Part shown: in pieces, positions 38,201-48,424 of the stretch
How the letters are laid out: each line of letters opens with the position of its first letter
Position numbering within the stretch: the stretch's first letter is position 1
DNA from: Paracentrotus lividus
Taxonomy: Eukaryota > Echinodermata > Echinoidea > Camarodonta > Echinidae
Assembly: GCA_940671915.1 (NCBI GenBank)
Contig: CALNVZ010003433.1
Coordinates: forward strand, 33,860,476-33,924,475
Reading direction: 5' to 3'
Length of the DNA stretch: 64,000 bases
The notes under the pieces: generated by a model
The model's input: the letters and a program-made list of their open reading frames with translations, nothing else
Told to the model about the DNA's origin: nothing
The model's database searches: none
Position numbers and translations under genes: made by a program

Positions 38201-41200
38201 AATAGATTTTCATTTTGGCATTTTTCCAAAAAATTCTGGATCGATTGCCTAAGCGTAAAAGAATTTCACAGCTTTCAGTGAAAGCTTTGTTTTCAATATT
38301 TGTTTTGCATTCATTCACATATTTAAAGTAGATCGAATGAACACATGTACATGTGTAGTATTGTGGGAAATGCTGTGTACCAGTTACAATGTATTATGTG
38401 ATTTTTTTTTTCTTTAGAGCTCTGAGGCATAGAAAGTATAGAGTGAAAGTAATTGAAGATGCTAGTACTAGAAGTTTGTATGTTACATTTTGGCCCTCTG
38501 TTACATTTATGTAACAATGTGTCGTGTTCATCCAAGCGTAAAGACATACCACACAAAAATGGTACCAAAAGATGCGGGAGGAGTTACTCTTTCGGAATAT
38601 GTAAAATAAGTGAAGATGCTAGTACTAGATGTTCGTATGTTACATTTTTACCCTCTGTTTCTCAAAACTGATTTGATGTAACATAGGAACTTCTAGTACT
38701 AGCATCTTCAATTGTATGAACAAAGTTGAATTCCTTCAACACTACTGATCAGAGATTCATTGTTGTTTGAAGTACTTATTGCAAATCTTAATAGACAATT
38801 ATAATGTTAGATGTATACCCTTTGATATCATTAAATTTTGTTGCATATTGCTATCATGTAGGCCCAGATCTAATATATTTTACTCTAAAAAATGATATAG
38901 ATCATTCTTTTCCTTTATTACCTTTGAAATTATAATTGAGATGGACCTGCTTTCTATTAAAAAAAGAAAAAAAAAAGTCTCAAAATGAAAGCCAGAGATT
39001 GAGCTGTCTCATCTAGATCTTTTGTACATCATGTTCAGACATTCGCTTCAAAGAAACATTGCATAAAAAATAGGTTCTTTATGGGTTTTGTTTGTAAGGG
39101 TATTTCGCAACTTACTGTTAAAGTCAATATTTTTGCGTCCAGATATTTTTGCGATTTTGGACTAGTTGGGGAAATTCGCGAGAGCAAAATTTCGCGATTT
39201 TGGTGATGAATTCATCACTATAAATGGCCTTGTACTGAAGTGGAAATTTTCGCGATGACCGACTTGCGAAATTCCCGAAAATAAAGTCACCACGAACATA
39301 ACCACTTTATACAGTAGCTTGATACAATTGTTTGTGGGTTGCTTTGGTTCAATGTGATCATGACAGATAAGTTATTTTTAGCTACTGCATGTATTCTTCA
39401 AGGGCAGCTGATATGCTTGATTGAGAATCAAAAGAACTGAGAAGGTCTTAATGATTATAGATGACAAAAGTGGATATTCATAAATAATTTCCTCCTTGTT
39501 CAGAAGAGCATGTTAATAGGGATTTATTTGAAAAGAAAATAAATAAATGAAATATAGCAGTGATGAGATTCATCAAAAACACACTTTTCTTCCATATTTT
39601 TTTGGTTTCATCTGTTCATTGTTTTTTTGGTGGGCGGGGGGGGGGGGGCCGGGGGGGGCGGGGGGGGGAGGGGGGGTGGGGGGAGGAGGGGGGGGGGGGG
39701 GGGGGGGGGGGGGAGGTGGGGGGGGAGGTGGGGGCTCCTTGCTTTTCTGTTAGCGTCAAATATTAATTAAATTGTAAAGAGATTTGCAACTTTAAATACA
39801 CTCAAAGTAACGGAAATTATTTTAGGGTTTGAAAGAACTCAGATCACTCAATGAAGTGCCTGTGATTCTTAAATCTTATTTTAAAGTTAAGTGTGACTCA
39901 CTTCCTTGTATAGGGTTTGATTCTTAAATCCAATATGTTTTTTATCACCGATCCTATTTGGTATTAGGATTATCCTTTGCCATGAGTGGACACTTGGACA
40001 CTCTACTGAATCAAAACGGAAATGTTTACAAGCCCGCAGAAAGGATTATCTTGTACCTTAATTAGACCGTATTTAACAATCGTAACAAAAATGATAGCAA
40101 ACCTGAAAGAACTATTCTAAATTTAGAATTCCACCAGTGTGAATCTTTCCAAACACAAACCTTCAGTTTTTAAGTCCATTTTAAGATTTAATACGCAGCC
40201 TATTCAAATGCATTGAAAAATTAAGAGTCTGAAACTATGTGCAATGAAAATTAGACATGGAGTATGATTATAACTATAGGATAAGACTTGAGTTTAGTTT
40301 TGAATTACTCAAGTATATTGGCAGTTTAGTGTGTGTTCATGTTCAAAATTATTTAACAAAGCACCATTGACTACCAAAGCATTTGTATTAAGAAAATGAA
40401 AGTGGTTGCATAGTGGTATAATCTATATTTAATTTCTTCAAACAAATCATTCTGGGAAACTTCAAGTATTTGAAGAAGTTTTGGTTGAGTTGTGGTTAAA
40501 CCCCTTTTTAACCACATGACTGCTGCATGGTGCTAATTGCACAGTACGGGTATGACCAGCATGGTGCTGACGCTTTAGAACAGACAAAGCTCAGACAATA
40601 GCATGAGCACGTAATATTATGTGGTCCGGGCACAGTGTACAAACGCCAAGCACGTAATCTGGTCCGCGGCCAAGTGGCTAATTCTATATCTCTGACATTC
40701 CCTATTGTAATTATTGCTTTAAAAGTTACAAAGTACTCTCTAAAAGATTATTTTTATGGAGAATCATTTTCATCTCATAGGTTTGCCTTTATCATGTTGC
40801 TAAATGTACCTTGAATGCCATAAACTTTTAGATGGAGATCGTATTTACGAAACAAATAGAATGAACTAGTTTAGTAAAAGAATTGATTTTAATGTACATT
40901 TTTATGACAGTTAATTGGTGTCTTGCATCAGTATTGAATGATTAGGGATAATTTGTTGTAGACAATAAGATTATTCAACGCAGATTATTATTCAATAAAT
41001 TTTCATTTAATATTTTCACTATATTCTCTTTTGTTCTACTTTTATATTACAGTTGAGGAAGCCAAAGCTTTGGGAAAGGTATGGCACAAAACCTGTTTGA
41101 AGTGTGCATCATGTAATAAGACGCTAACCATTGGATCATTCTCTGATGTAAGTATAATGTCCCTTTTTTGAAAGCAGGTTCATTACATAGAAAATGATGA

Positions 41201-42320
41201 TTAGTTAGTGAAATCACTTTTATAGTGACAAGATACATGTACATTTATGCCATATGATTAAGGAAGAAGTGTGCTTGAGTGTTGTAAGTAGACCAACAGG
41301 AAATAATCGAAAAGTGGCTGCCAGATCTGTTGCTAACTCCGGATGGGTGGGTTTCCTGATATACTTCACATATTTTTTATTTGAAAAAAAAGAAAATAAA
41401 AATATTGAGATGGAAAATTTTCTCTTGTATCATTCTTGAAGTGAGGAACCCGGAGTAAATATGATGGCAATCTTATCTATTATCATTTCACTACAGTCCC
41501 TTTACTTTTTTTGGGTTTTTTTTTTCCGAGGGGGGGGGGTATACCCATCATTGAATCTTTATGGAATTTCAATATAATTTCATTGTGATTGATTGTATTC
41601 CTTCTTCATGCCTTCTTTCTTTATCTCTCCATCATGTCCCTCTCAGTCTCCTTTCATCACTCTCATCTTCCATGTTGCTTTGGTGGATCCAGGATTTGGG
41701 TTGGGGAGATGCCTGTGGAAATCTTCTTGGATATTGCTGCATTAAGATGTATATTAAATGTGTGATTCTCCTGAAAGAGATACCCCAACCCCCCCCCCCC
41801 TCTTCCAGAGACCACTTTTTCACTTCCAATTTTTCTCATACAATATCTTCATCCTGTATTCTTATTTCCTTACAGAAAGATAACCAGCCGTACTGTAATC
41901 CATGTTATCAGAAGAACTTTGGCCAGGCGGGTAAGTTTATTGATTGATATAAACTTTTTGGTTATACAATATTCCTCTCCCTAGCTCTCTTCTGATATTT
42001 CGTCTGATATTTTCTTCTCTCTGTCTCCCATTTTCTCTCTTCTCTTCATCTGTCTACCTACATCTCTATTACTGTCTCCCCCTCTGTATACTTGTCTCTC
42101 TATCTCTTCTTTTATTTTATGTTGCTTTAGACCTCTCTCTCTCTCTCTCTCTCCATCTCCCTCTTTTTCTTCTTTTTTTCTTCTCCCCCTCTCTCTATGC
42201 CCCCTTTCTGCCTCCCTCTCTGTCTCTCTCTCTCAATCGCCCATCCCTCTCTCTCACTCTCTCTGTCGCTGTCACTCTCAATGACTATTTTTACCCCCAT
42301 ATGTCTATTTTACCCTCCTT

Positions 42321-42352
<32 letters not shown>

Positions 42353-44521
42353 CCTTATATCTTTTTGGATGTGTACATCCCACCTTCTGTCCTTTCTTTT
42401 CAAACCCCCTTCCATATTCATCCCTCTTCCTATTCCTCATCTTTGCACTTTATCTTTATTTCCACTTCCTATATTAAGTCAATACCATTCAATTTTATGT
42501 TATTGTACCACTAGGTGCAAACATAGCAGATAAAATTCCAGACTTTATTATTGATATAAAATATGAAGAGTACTTGAACCGCACCCAGTTATGCACTTCC
42601 TACATATCCTTATGAAAATGACTTTTAAAGATAATAATCATCATCTCTGGTAATGTGAAAACATGTTTGCCATAGAATGAAATGAAACTTAAACCACATG
42701 TTCAGGAATGCAAATAAATGACAAGTGCCATACAAATGTGGTTGAAAATGTATAATGGCCAAGTGATGAAAAAGGATATGAAATTTAGATACATGTAGCC
42801 TTGAATTAGATATGTATCACTTCAGTATGCCCTTAATTTCAATTTCATTTAAAAAACTCCCCTCAATTTCTTTTGATGATACCAAAATGATGTACCAATT
42901 TCTTTGATTTGAAGCAACCCAGATTCAATTTTAGAGTCCAATTTCTCTTGAATCGTGATCAGAAGCTAAAATTGGCTTTAATGATATGCTCAAAGGTCTT
43001 CCGGTTGCCTGTATAATATTTGCATAGACTTCTGCACTTGTCAGATCTGGTGTATTGATAGTAGGTTATCTATTGGTACACACCACATAAGATTTCTGAA
43101 ATACTTGAGATACATAAATTTGATATGATAAGAACCTTTTATTGTTTTGTTTATCAGTAATATCCTAATGCTTGTTTTTATAAGTGATTTGAGGTGATAG
43201 TCATGATTTAATATTTTTTTTTGTTGCTTAATCATAAACAAGATGTTCATATGATACAGTCTACTCCTATTATAATGAGAAACGAGATCTTGTTATAACT
43301 AGGGTTGGGCGAATCTCAACTTTTTTTTTCAAACAAGTTGTTTCTATAGTAAAATTTGATGTAGAAACTGAAAATGACAATTATTTTTGCGTACGATGAC
43401 GTCAAAAAACCAAAATGGCCGCCGAAATGGCGTATTTTGCCCAATTATCACACTTTTTATAGGTATAAACCACTTTTATTACGTTTTTATATGGATTTTG
43501 GGTGTCAGGGAACCCAACATGATTAATCCTACCTAAGTTGATTGTTAGTGTAGCTTGGTAGTTAGTTTCAGTCAATATCGAGCAGAAATCACCTCATATC
43601 AAAATCACTAAATAACACCTGTAACACATACTAGGTACATTAGGTCATGATAAAATTGTCAGATTTGAGCTTCTAGACCATCAAAATCCATAAAGAAACA
43701 AAATCAAAACGGTTTATACCTATAAAGTGTGTGATGAATGGGCAAAATACACTATTTCGGTTTTTTGCACTTTAGCGATTTGACTATAGAAACAACTTGT
43801 TTGAAATAACTTCTCAGAAAAAAGTAATTATTTGCCCAACCCTATTATAACAAGGTAATATGCTTGGTCCAGAGCATATGATTGTTAAAATGGGAGTGCC
43901 ATTTTATATACATTTGAAAGGGGTCTAGGACAACTAACCCCAGACAAATATTATAGCCTTGGGCAACTCTTTCTTTCCCTCCTAAATTCTCTAACGCTAC
44001 CTCTGCCTCTAACCCTAATTCTCGGGAAAGTTGATGTTAGGGTCGTTGTCTAGGGGGCGTTTGTCTATATATGGTAATATTTGAAAATGATTATAACCAT
44101 TTAATAGATTAAGGTGGTATATCACCTGCCATAGGGTTTGTGACTAGTTTGTGACACCGAGACTCTGGAATTGTGGAGATGTTGTGGCGACGTCTTCTGA
44201 GTGTTTTCAACGTCTCATGAGAGGTGGGGAAAAAAAAAATCGAACATGTTCCTATTTATGAAATCTTTCCAATCTTGGCAGTCACTGTGACTGCCAAGAC
44301 TGATCCATTGCAGGAGACATGGAGATGTCTCCTCCGGGAAGAAACTACCTTTATATGATTCCATTACTTTTTGAAGAAAGTGATTTTTTTGGGGTAATTT
44401 CCTTGAATATTCAATTGAATTTTGCTGACCCCTATCTCATTTTCTCTATCACCCTTCAGGCTTCAGAGCAGGAGCTGGTGCGGGAGCAGCAAACTCTTAC
44501 AAGTGGAACCAGAAGAAGTAG
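25711..44521 (+). CDS. CRIP1-like: CRIP-family single-LIM protein, gene B (4 coding exons)
   Basis: Coding exons are 25711-25750, 41053-41147, 41876-41930 and 44460-44521, all GT-AG, giving 83 residues. The LIM domain has canonical spacing: C4, C7, H25, C28 for zinc one and C31, C34, C52, C55 for zinc two. The N-terminus MPNCPKCSKPVYF closely matches the start of vertebrate CRIP1-type proteins. A Gly/Ala tail (GFRAGAGAANSYKWNQKK) follows. The protein is expected to be a zinc-binding adaptor without catalysis. Intron phases (1, 0, 1) and positions equal those of gene A, about 8.7 kb upstream on the same strand, so the two are tandem duplicates. Intron sizes differ greatly (15.3, 0.7 and 2.5 kb). 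Being canonical in spacing, B is probably closer to the ancestral form, although orthology is untested. Confidence 0.93.
26035..27160. repeat. Duplicated ~590-bp unit with CACGTG motifs
   Basis: 26035-26565 and 26628-27160 align in order: an attctttgaaa start, a taagctgcatattca block, tgtctgaagtttcatgaa, ttcatgctcattt, and a closing cacacacgtgacc (cacacacatgaccc in copy two). The duplicates are diverged, so they are old. Confidence 0.85.
27840..28310. repeat. Further CACGTGACC repeats
   Basis: cacgtgacc recurs at about 27866, 27891, 28107 and 28294 in AT-rich DNA, continuing the motif of the neighbouring duplication. This suggests the whole 26.0-28.3 kb stretch is one repeat family or satellite-like patch. 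Confidence 0.65.
28324..28485. mobile_element. Short MITE with CAGTGGC termini, copy 1
   Basis: 162 bp with terminal repeats cagtggcggatccagg and, reverse-complemented, cagtggcagctccagg. A second copy in opposite orientation lies at 47325-47511. CAG termini suggest an hAT-derived MITE; flanking duplications are not clear. A further one-ended relative begins near 28577. Confidence 0.75.
29864..30372 (-). mobile_element. CTCGAG-rich foldback element, copy 2
   Basis: 509 bp, the reverse complement of 18447-19307 without its AT-rich middle. Inverted termini are gttcacacgg and ccgtgtgaac. The left part is a near-palindrome of aactccaagttatccttaag and its complement. The 121-codon frame through it is explained by the CG-rich element itself. 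Confidence 0.85.
31310..31381. repeat. 72-bp hairpin between CT-rich tracts
   Basis: The arms tattctcaaagggtgacta (31310-31332 in full) and the matching 31359-31381 pair with one mismatch around a 26-base loop. CT-rich microsatellite sequence lies on both sides. It may be a tiny MITE or a structural insertion. Confidence 0.75.
31601..32889. mobile_element. 1.3-kb inverted-repeat element with CTTTTCAGACT termini
   Basis: The left end cttttcagact and right end agtctgaaaag are perfect inverted repeats. Subterminal ccttaacccc / ggggttaagg motifs recur several times in mirrored orientation. The centre carries a 30-bp minisatellite. No transposase was seen, and the target duplication is unresolved. 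Confidence 0.8.
31945..32697. repeat. 30-bp minisatellite, about 24 units
   Basis: The unit reads approximately aacaatgaataacataagga followed by aaaagagaaa. Because 30 is divisible by three and the unit lacks stops in several frames, it yields open frames of up to 233 codons on the - strand and a 10-residue repeat on the + strand. These are not genes. Confidence 0.92.
35180..35250. repeat. GA microsatellite and G-run
   Basis: (GA)n at about 35180-35226 followed by G-rich sequence to about 35250. Confidence 0.9.
35690..35750. repeat. G-rich tract
   Basis: Repeated runs of 4-11 G separated by single A; G-quadruplex potential. Confidence 0.85.
37012..37445. repeat. Foldback of ~14-bp degenerate repeats
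   Basis: The left half carries successive variants of catttggtctaatgcc at roughly 13-16 base spacing (37050-37220). The right half carries the reverse complement form, attagaccaa or aatcagacca (37270-37435). It is a two-armed foldback array with no protein frame. Confidence 0.75.
38454..38712. repeat. Direct plus inverted copies of a ~45-bp block
   Basis: The block gaagatgctagtactaga plus a tgttacattt continuation occurs directly at 38454-38504 and 38613-38662, and inverted at about 38676-38712. It includes the perfect palindrome ctagtactag. Confidence 0.8.
39636..39735. repeat. 100-bp G-rich tract
   Basis: Almost pure G with occasional A, C or T over about 100 bases. Strong G-quadruplex potential on the + strand. 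The glycine-rich open frames over it are artefacts. Confidence 0.9.
40511..40677 (+). repeat. Short dispersed repeat, copy 1
   Basis: Shares blocks gactgctgcatggtgctaat, acagacaaagctcagacaat and gtacaaacgccaagcacgta with 61767-61930. Outer ends accacatg and caagtgg are imperfect inverted repeats, suggesting a small MITE of about 167 bp. Confidence 0.85.
41053..41147 (+). CDS. CRIP1-like: Gene B coding exon 2
   Basis: 95 nt, acceptor ttatattacag, donor gtaagt, phase 0. Encodes H25, C28, C31 and C34 with canonical spacing in WHKTCLKCASCNKTL. Confidence 0.93.
41148..41875 (+). other. Gene B intron 2 (728 bp)
   Basis: Bounded by gtaagt and ttccttacag. Contains G and C homopolymers near 41530 and 41790. 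The 128-codon open frame ending at 41947 runs through the intron into exon 3 and is not a separate gene. Confidence 0.85.
41876..41930 (+). CDS. CRIP1-like: Gene B coding exon 3
   Basis: 55 nt encoding KDNQPYCNPCYQKNFGQA plus one base, with the final zinc cysteines C52 and C55. Acceptor ccttacag, donor gtaagt, phase 1. Confidence 0.94.
42130..42350. repeat. CT and CA microsatellites
   Basis: Several (CT)n tracts and a short (CA)n tract. A 105-codon serine/leucine-rich chance frame covers them. Confidence 0.9.
43300..43844. mobile_element. 545-bp hairpin MITE with TAGGGTTGGGC termini
   Basis: tagggttgggc at the left and gcccaaccctat at the right are inverted. Arms continue with caaacaagttgtttctatag at both ends, and gggcaaaatac and tttataggtataaacc also mirrored. 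Flanks on both sides read ttgttataac / ttataacaag, so the true boundary may be slightly wider. Confidence 0.85.
44274..44298. repeat. Perfect 11-bp-arm hairpin near gene B exon 4
   Basis: cttggcagtca and tgactgccaag flank a ctg loop, 161 bp before exon 4. A second hairpin, aggagaca / tgtctcct, follows at about 44312. Function unknown. Confidence 0.8.
44460..44521 (+). CDS. CRIP1-like: Gene B coding exon 4
   Basis: Encodes GFRAGAGAANSYKWNQKK with K and TAG stop at 44519-44521. The Gly/Ala run is the typical post-LIM tail. Acceptor tcacccttcag. Confidence 0.92.
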
Positions 44522-44576
44522 GCCTGAACAATGTCACAATGAAGTTAAATCCTTTTTACAAATCGTCTGTTTTTAG

Positions 44577-44582
44577 AATAAA
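44577..44582 (+). promoter_or_regulatory. Candidate polyadenylation signal of gene B
   Basis: AATAAA 55 bases after the stop codon. It is the first in the 3' flank, but other AT-rich candidates follow, so usage is uncertain. Confidence 0.45.
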
Positions 44583-47324
44583 AAGTAAAAATTATATTAT
44601 TCTGGTTGCATGACAAAGCTCATGTACATAGAGTCTGATTAAATTTTTACAAATATTTCACAGTAATATAATTTTGTGATAACCTGAAGATACTGAAACA
44701 AATTCCTGATCGACTTTTAACGTTGTCATCTACAAAGAAGATATGGTGTTTTGTTAAGTCCGATACTAGGTTGCTCATAAACCTATTAAATTTCAAATAC
44801 AGAATGCCGATTTGAGCTAGTAAATACACAATTATGTTTTGATTAATGACCAATGTCATTTACCAAGTCACAATTAGTCCTAATTAGTTTTGTATAAAAC
44901 AGGACATATTTATTTGTATGTGAACTTTAATAATGCAATTCTGAAATAGGCTAATGCTGTTTTCATGTTTTTGGGGGTGTATTGGTATGTTTTATATACT
45001 TGTTGAAGATATACATGATAATATTAAATTAAAGATATTAAGGTGATATTTAGGCCAAGAAATTGTTTGACCAAAGATGTGTAATCTTGTTGTTAATTAT
45101 ATAAGCTTCCATAATGATTAATTGCATACTTGAAAATATTGATTCATTTTTATTCTGACTTTGAACAAATAATCTTTCTATAACAGAATTTTAAAATGAA
45201 ATATTTGCCAGGCTTTAAAGGCCTTTTTACCAATTTCTACAACTCACAGAAACATATAGTACTTACGAACATTTTATCAGATATTCTGCTATGATATATA
45301 TTATAAATTCTTATTCTAAAGTAAAGGTCTATGATTAATTTAAAAAAGCTATATTTTGTTGTAGAAGTAAAGTGAAAATTGATAAAATGTTTAATGATGG
45401 TTCAATGCAATAATAACCATTTTATTCTGTTAATATTTTTCTTCTAAATATTACACGCCTGTCAACAAGATCATGTATCAAATAATTATGAAATTGGTAT
45501 TATACATTCAATGAAATTGTAATCAATTCCAATATCTCAAAGACCAAAATAGCATTGAAATTACATTTGTACATTCCTGTCTACCATAATAAAGGTTTAC
45601 TGAGGATGCAAATAACTGACATTTTTATAATACATCAACATTAATTATGAATCTTAAGATTTTTAAGTACGTAACTACATGTAAGATGTTGTTATGAAAG
45701 TTGGATAATTGCACATCAACTTGATGTCTTTTTAACTTTTGTTAACTTTTAGTAGAAGTGGTTAGGCAAATATTCTTAATTCTTTTGTTCCTTTTTATAT
45801 TTATATATGCATGCAGAGCATGGTTGCAGCTAGACAAAGATTTAGTGAAAAATATAGACTTTGTATATAATTATGAGGGAGTAATTTATATGATTAGAGG
45901 AAAGAACCTAATTAAAATACTTTATTATTTTAAAACAGTAAAGGTATAGTCAACTATATGTGCCACAGAAGCATCTAATAAATACCTTTGCCAATATGTT
46001 ATATTTGCAATACAATATTCATGCATTTATGAATAGTACCAGGTAATTCTCCTTATCCGATACTTAGTGATATCAATTATCGACAGCAAATTTTTTTTTT
46101 CCAAGTACCCGGATTTGCTGTGAGATGAGATACTTTCAGTGCTGACCAAGGCTTACATTAAAAGCTGATCATCAGCTGCTAAACATGGCTTTCATGGATG
46201 TTTGCATCGATTTCCACTTTCAGTGAGTGAATAAATGAGTATGAATTTTGAATTTTCATGCTCGATAAATACCAATATGGCTAGCTATCTACAAATAATG
46301 CAGCTGAGTGATAGCTGAGCCATGGTATGGTAGTTACTTTACCGGAAGTGATAGTCCCAGCAAAAATACCCTGGATGTTGATATTGATAGTCGATATCGC
46401 CGAGTATCAGCTATTAGTAGAGGACCAATGTGTAGACCCCGTGGGTATTTTTTGGAAACAAAGGTTTGAAAGTGGTTTTGAGTTGGTTAGAGGTCACTAA
46501 TCATATATGTGATAAGGAGAAATGTTTTCAGTCTGGTTTGATGCTAAAAAGTCTAATAAGTGTGGTCATGATAAAAAAGTGTAACCATACCTTGCAGATC
46601 TATATCAGTGTATAGATCAGCAATAATGGCTTGCTCTCAAAGGCAATAATATTGATATCATTTTGATTTTATATCACATTTGAAGCCAAGAAACCTTATT
46701 TGAAAAGTCTGTATCCGAACACCGTGACTGTAAATGAATGTGGCCTTATACGGTTCTAAGGTCTTGTATTGTGCAGATATTGACTTGACTATAATAGTAA
46801 TGATAAACCCCTTTGAAATGAAACTGTTTCATATAAGGTAGTATATAAATAGCGATTATTATTTTGAATTTGTCAGTGTATTCAATTCCAACTTGTAAGA
46901 ACGGAAAGTACTAGTATTATATGGCATGGTGTTGATATATCATATGATTATGCTAGTTAACCAATATGCTAGTGGTTTTAATGTGTGTATATTAATATGA
47001 TCATTGCATGAGAGAGAGCTAGAAAGGTAAAGCAAACCTATTCTTAAACATATATAGCATGATGCCAAGTTTTGCATTCTCATGATATGCTATGCCTAAC
47101 GCAGTGAATCAAAATTACAGTCTTCTAACAATGCAACTTGCAAGAGGTTTTTTTCTATACTTTATATTTGTATCATGTAGTGAAGTATTAGATTGCAATA
47201 GAGACAATGTATCCAATGCATCATTATACCTATACTATCAACGTTTTGTTTCTTTTCTTACTTTTTAGACTTTATGAATGATTAGTGAGAGAAAGAGATA
47301 GGAAGATGGAGACAATTAGACCAG
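44583..47324. other. AT-rich flank of gene B
   Basis: No coding exon was recognised. An imperfect inverted pair (46057-46100 with 46375-46420; gatactta / gatactcg and gatatc blocks) may be a decayed MITE. Confidence 0.5.
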
Positions 47325-47511
47325 CAGTTGCGGAGATACAGGATTTGGAAATAAAGGTGGTGCCAGGCCCGATAACAGGATGAACCACCAAAATTTTCCA
47401 ATTTAAATATAGTGTAATGTATGAGTGGTATGAGTGGTTATGAGTCAATGAGTGGTTTTTAAATTATAGAGGGGGGGGGGCGTCCCTGAGCCCTGCCTGG
47501 ATCCGCCACTG
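47325..47511 (-). mobile_element. Short MITE with CAGTGGC termini, copy 2
   Basis: Reverse-orientation relative of 28324-28485. Shared blocks include cctggatccgccactg at the right end and caaaattttcc in the middle. A G10 run lies near the right end. Confidence 0.75.
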
Positions 47512-47618
47512 AGGAGACATGAAGAAAGGCAGGAAAAGGCATTTATTGATATCAGAAAAACTCACAAATGTGTAGGAGGTAAATGGATGGATACATTTTA
47601 TAGTGAGATGGAGGAGAG

Positions 47619-47632
47619 ATAGAGAGAGAGAG

Positions 47633-47683
<51 letters not shown>

Positions 47684-47958
47684 GAGAGAGAGAGTGAGAA
47701 AGAGAGAGAGAAAGAGAGATGGGTAGATAGAACGGGAGAGTAGCTGCTATTCGAGTGATCTAATCTCGTGGGCGGGTAGACCAGGCTCTGGTCGTTAGAA
47801 ACTTTCACCTTCCTCTATTGACTCGACCTTCGCACCATTTCTCTTTTCTATCACAAATTCACTTCCCTACATCCATGCCTGGGTATACATTTTATAGTGA
47901 GATGGAAGAGAGAGAGAGAGAGAGAGAGGGAGGGAGGGAGGGAGAGAGAGGGAGAGAA

Positions 47959-48050
<92 letters not shown>
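47619..48050. repeat. GA microsatellite tracts
   Basis: (GA)n with occasional T at about 47619-47720 and 47909-48050. A tcacttcc-type spacer separates them, and each is preceded by acattttatagtgagatgga, so the tract and its flank were duplicated. Confidence 0.9.
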
Positions 48051-48090
48051 GGGTGACAAAAAATGGAAAGAAAATATTTCACAAGTATAA

Positions 48091-48118
48091 TTCAATTCAA
48101 TTCAATTCAATTCAATTT
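48091..48118 (-). repeat. (TTGAA)n 3' tail of the LINE
   Basis: On the + strand ttcaa is repeated about five times. A short tandem repeat in place of poly-A is typical of CR1-group and related LINEs. Confidence 0.8.
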
Positions 48119-48424
48119 ATTCAAATTTCATTCATAAAAAAAAATACAAAGAGTACAAATAATCGATGATACATGGTAAATAACAAGCAATATACATAAA
48201 TACAAAATAATGAAATGAAATTTAGGACTTTGCAAAAGACCGATGGTCTTGACTCGGCAGAGCCCTAATGCCATTATGGCATGAAATACATTCATATAAA
48301 ATCAAAATGATGACAAGATAAAAACAAATAAATAAACATTTGCGGAAATCTACCCCCCCTCCCACCCCACCCACTAGGTAAATGTAAATCAGTTTACAAT
48401 ATCAAAACACACTTTAAGAAAAAT

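Larger units (their letters stand above)
25751..41052 (+). other. Gene B intron 1 (15.3 kb)
   Basis: Runs from gtaagt to ttatattacag. It contains a duplicated ~590-bp unit with CACGTG motifs, a second CTCGAG-rich foldback, a 1.3-kb inverted-repeat element with an internal minisatellite, the 37-kb foldback, a G-rich tract and a short dispersed repeat. 33-35 kb is AT-rich with nothing recognised. No coding exon was seen, although an unrelated nested gene cannot be excluded. Confidence 0.8.
41931..44459 (+). other. Gene B intron 3 (2.5 kb)
   Basis: Bounded by gtaagt and acccttcag. Contains CT-rich microsatellite DNA (about 41980-42350), a hairpin-like MITE (43300-43844) and a perfect short hairpin (44274-44298). 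Confidence 0.85.

Noticed and set aside
39547-39766. Glycine-rich proteins
   Set aside because: Translation of a poly-G tract.
41561-41947. 128-codon frame containing a LIM-like end
   Set aside because: It is intron 2 of gene B read into exon 3; the splice acceptor at 41875 defines the real coding part.
47619-48095. Serine/leucine or Arg/Glu repeat proteins
   Set aside because: Translations of GA/CT microsatellites.
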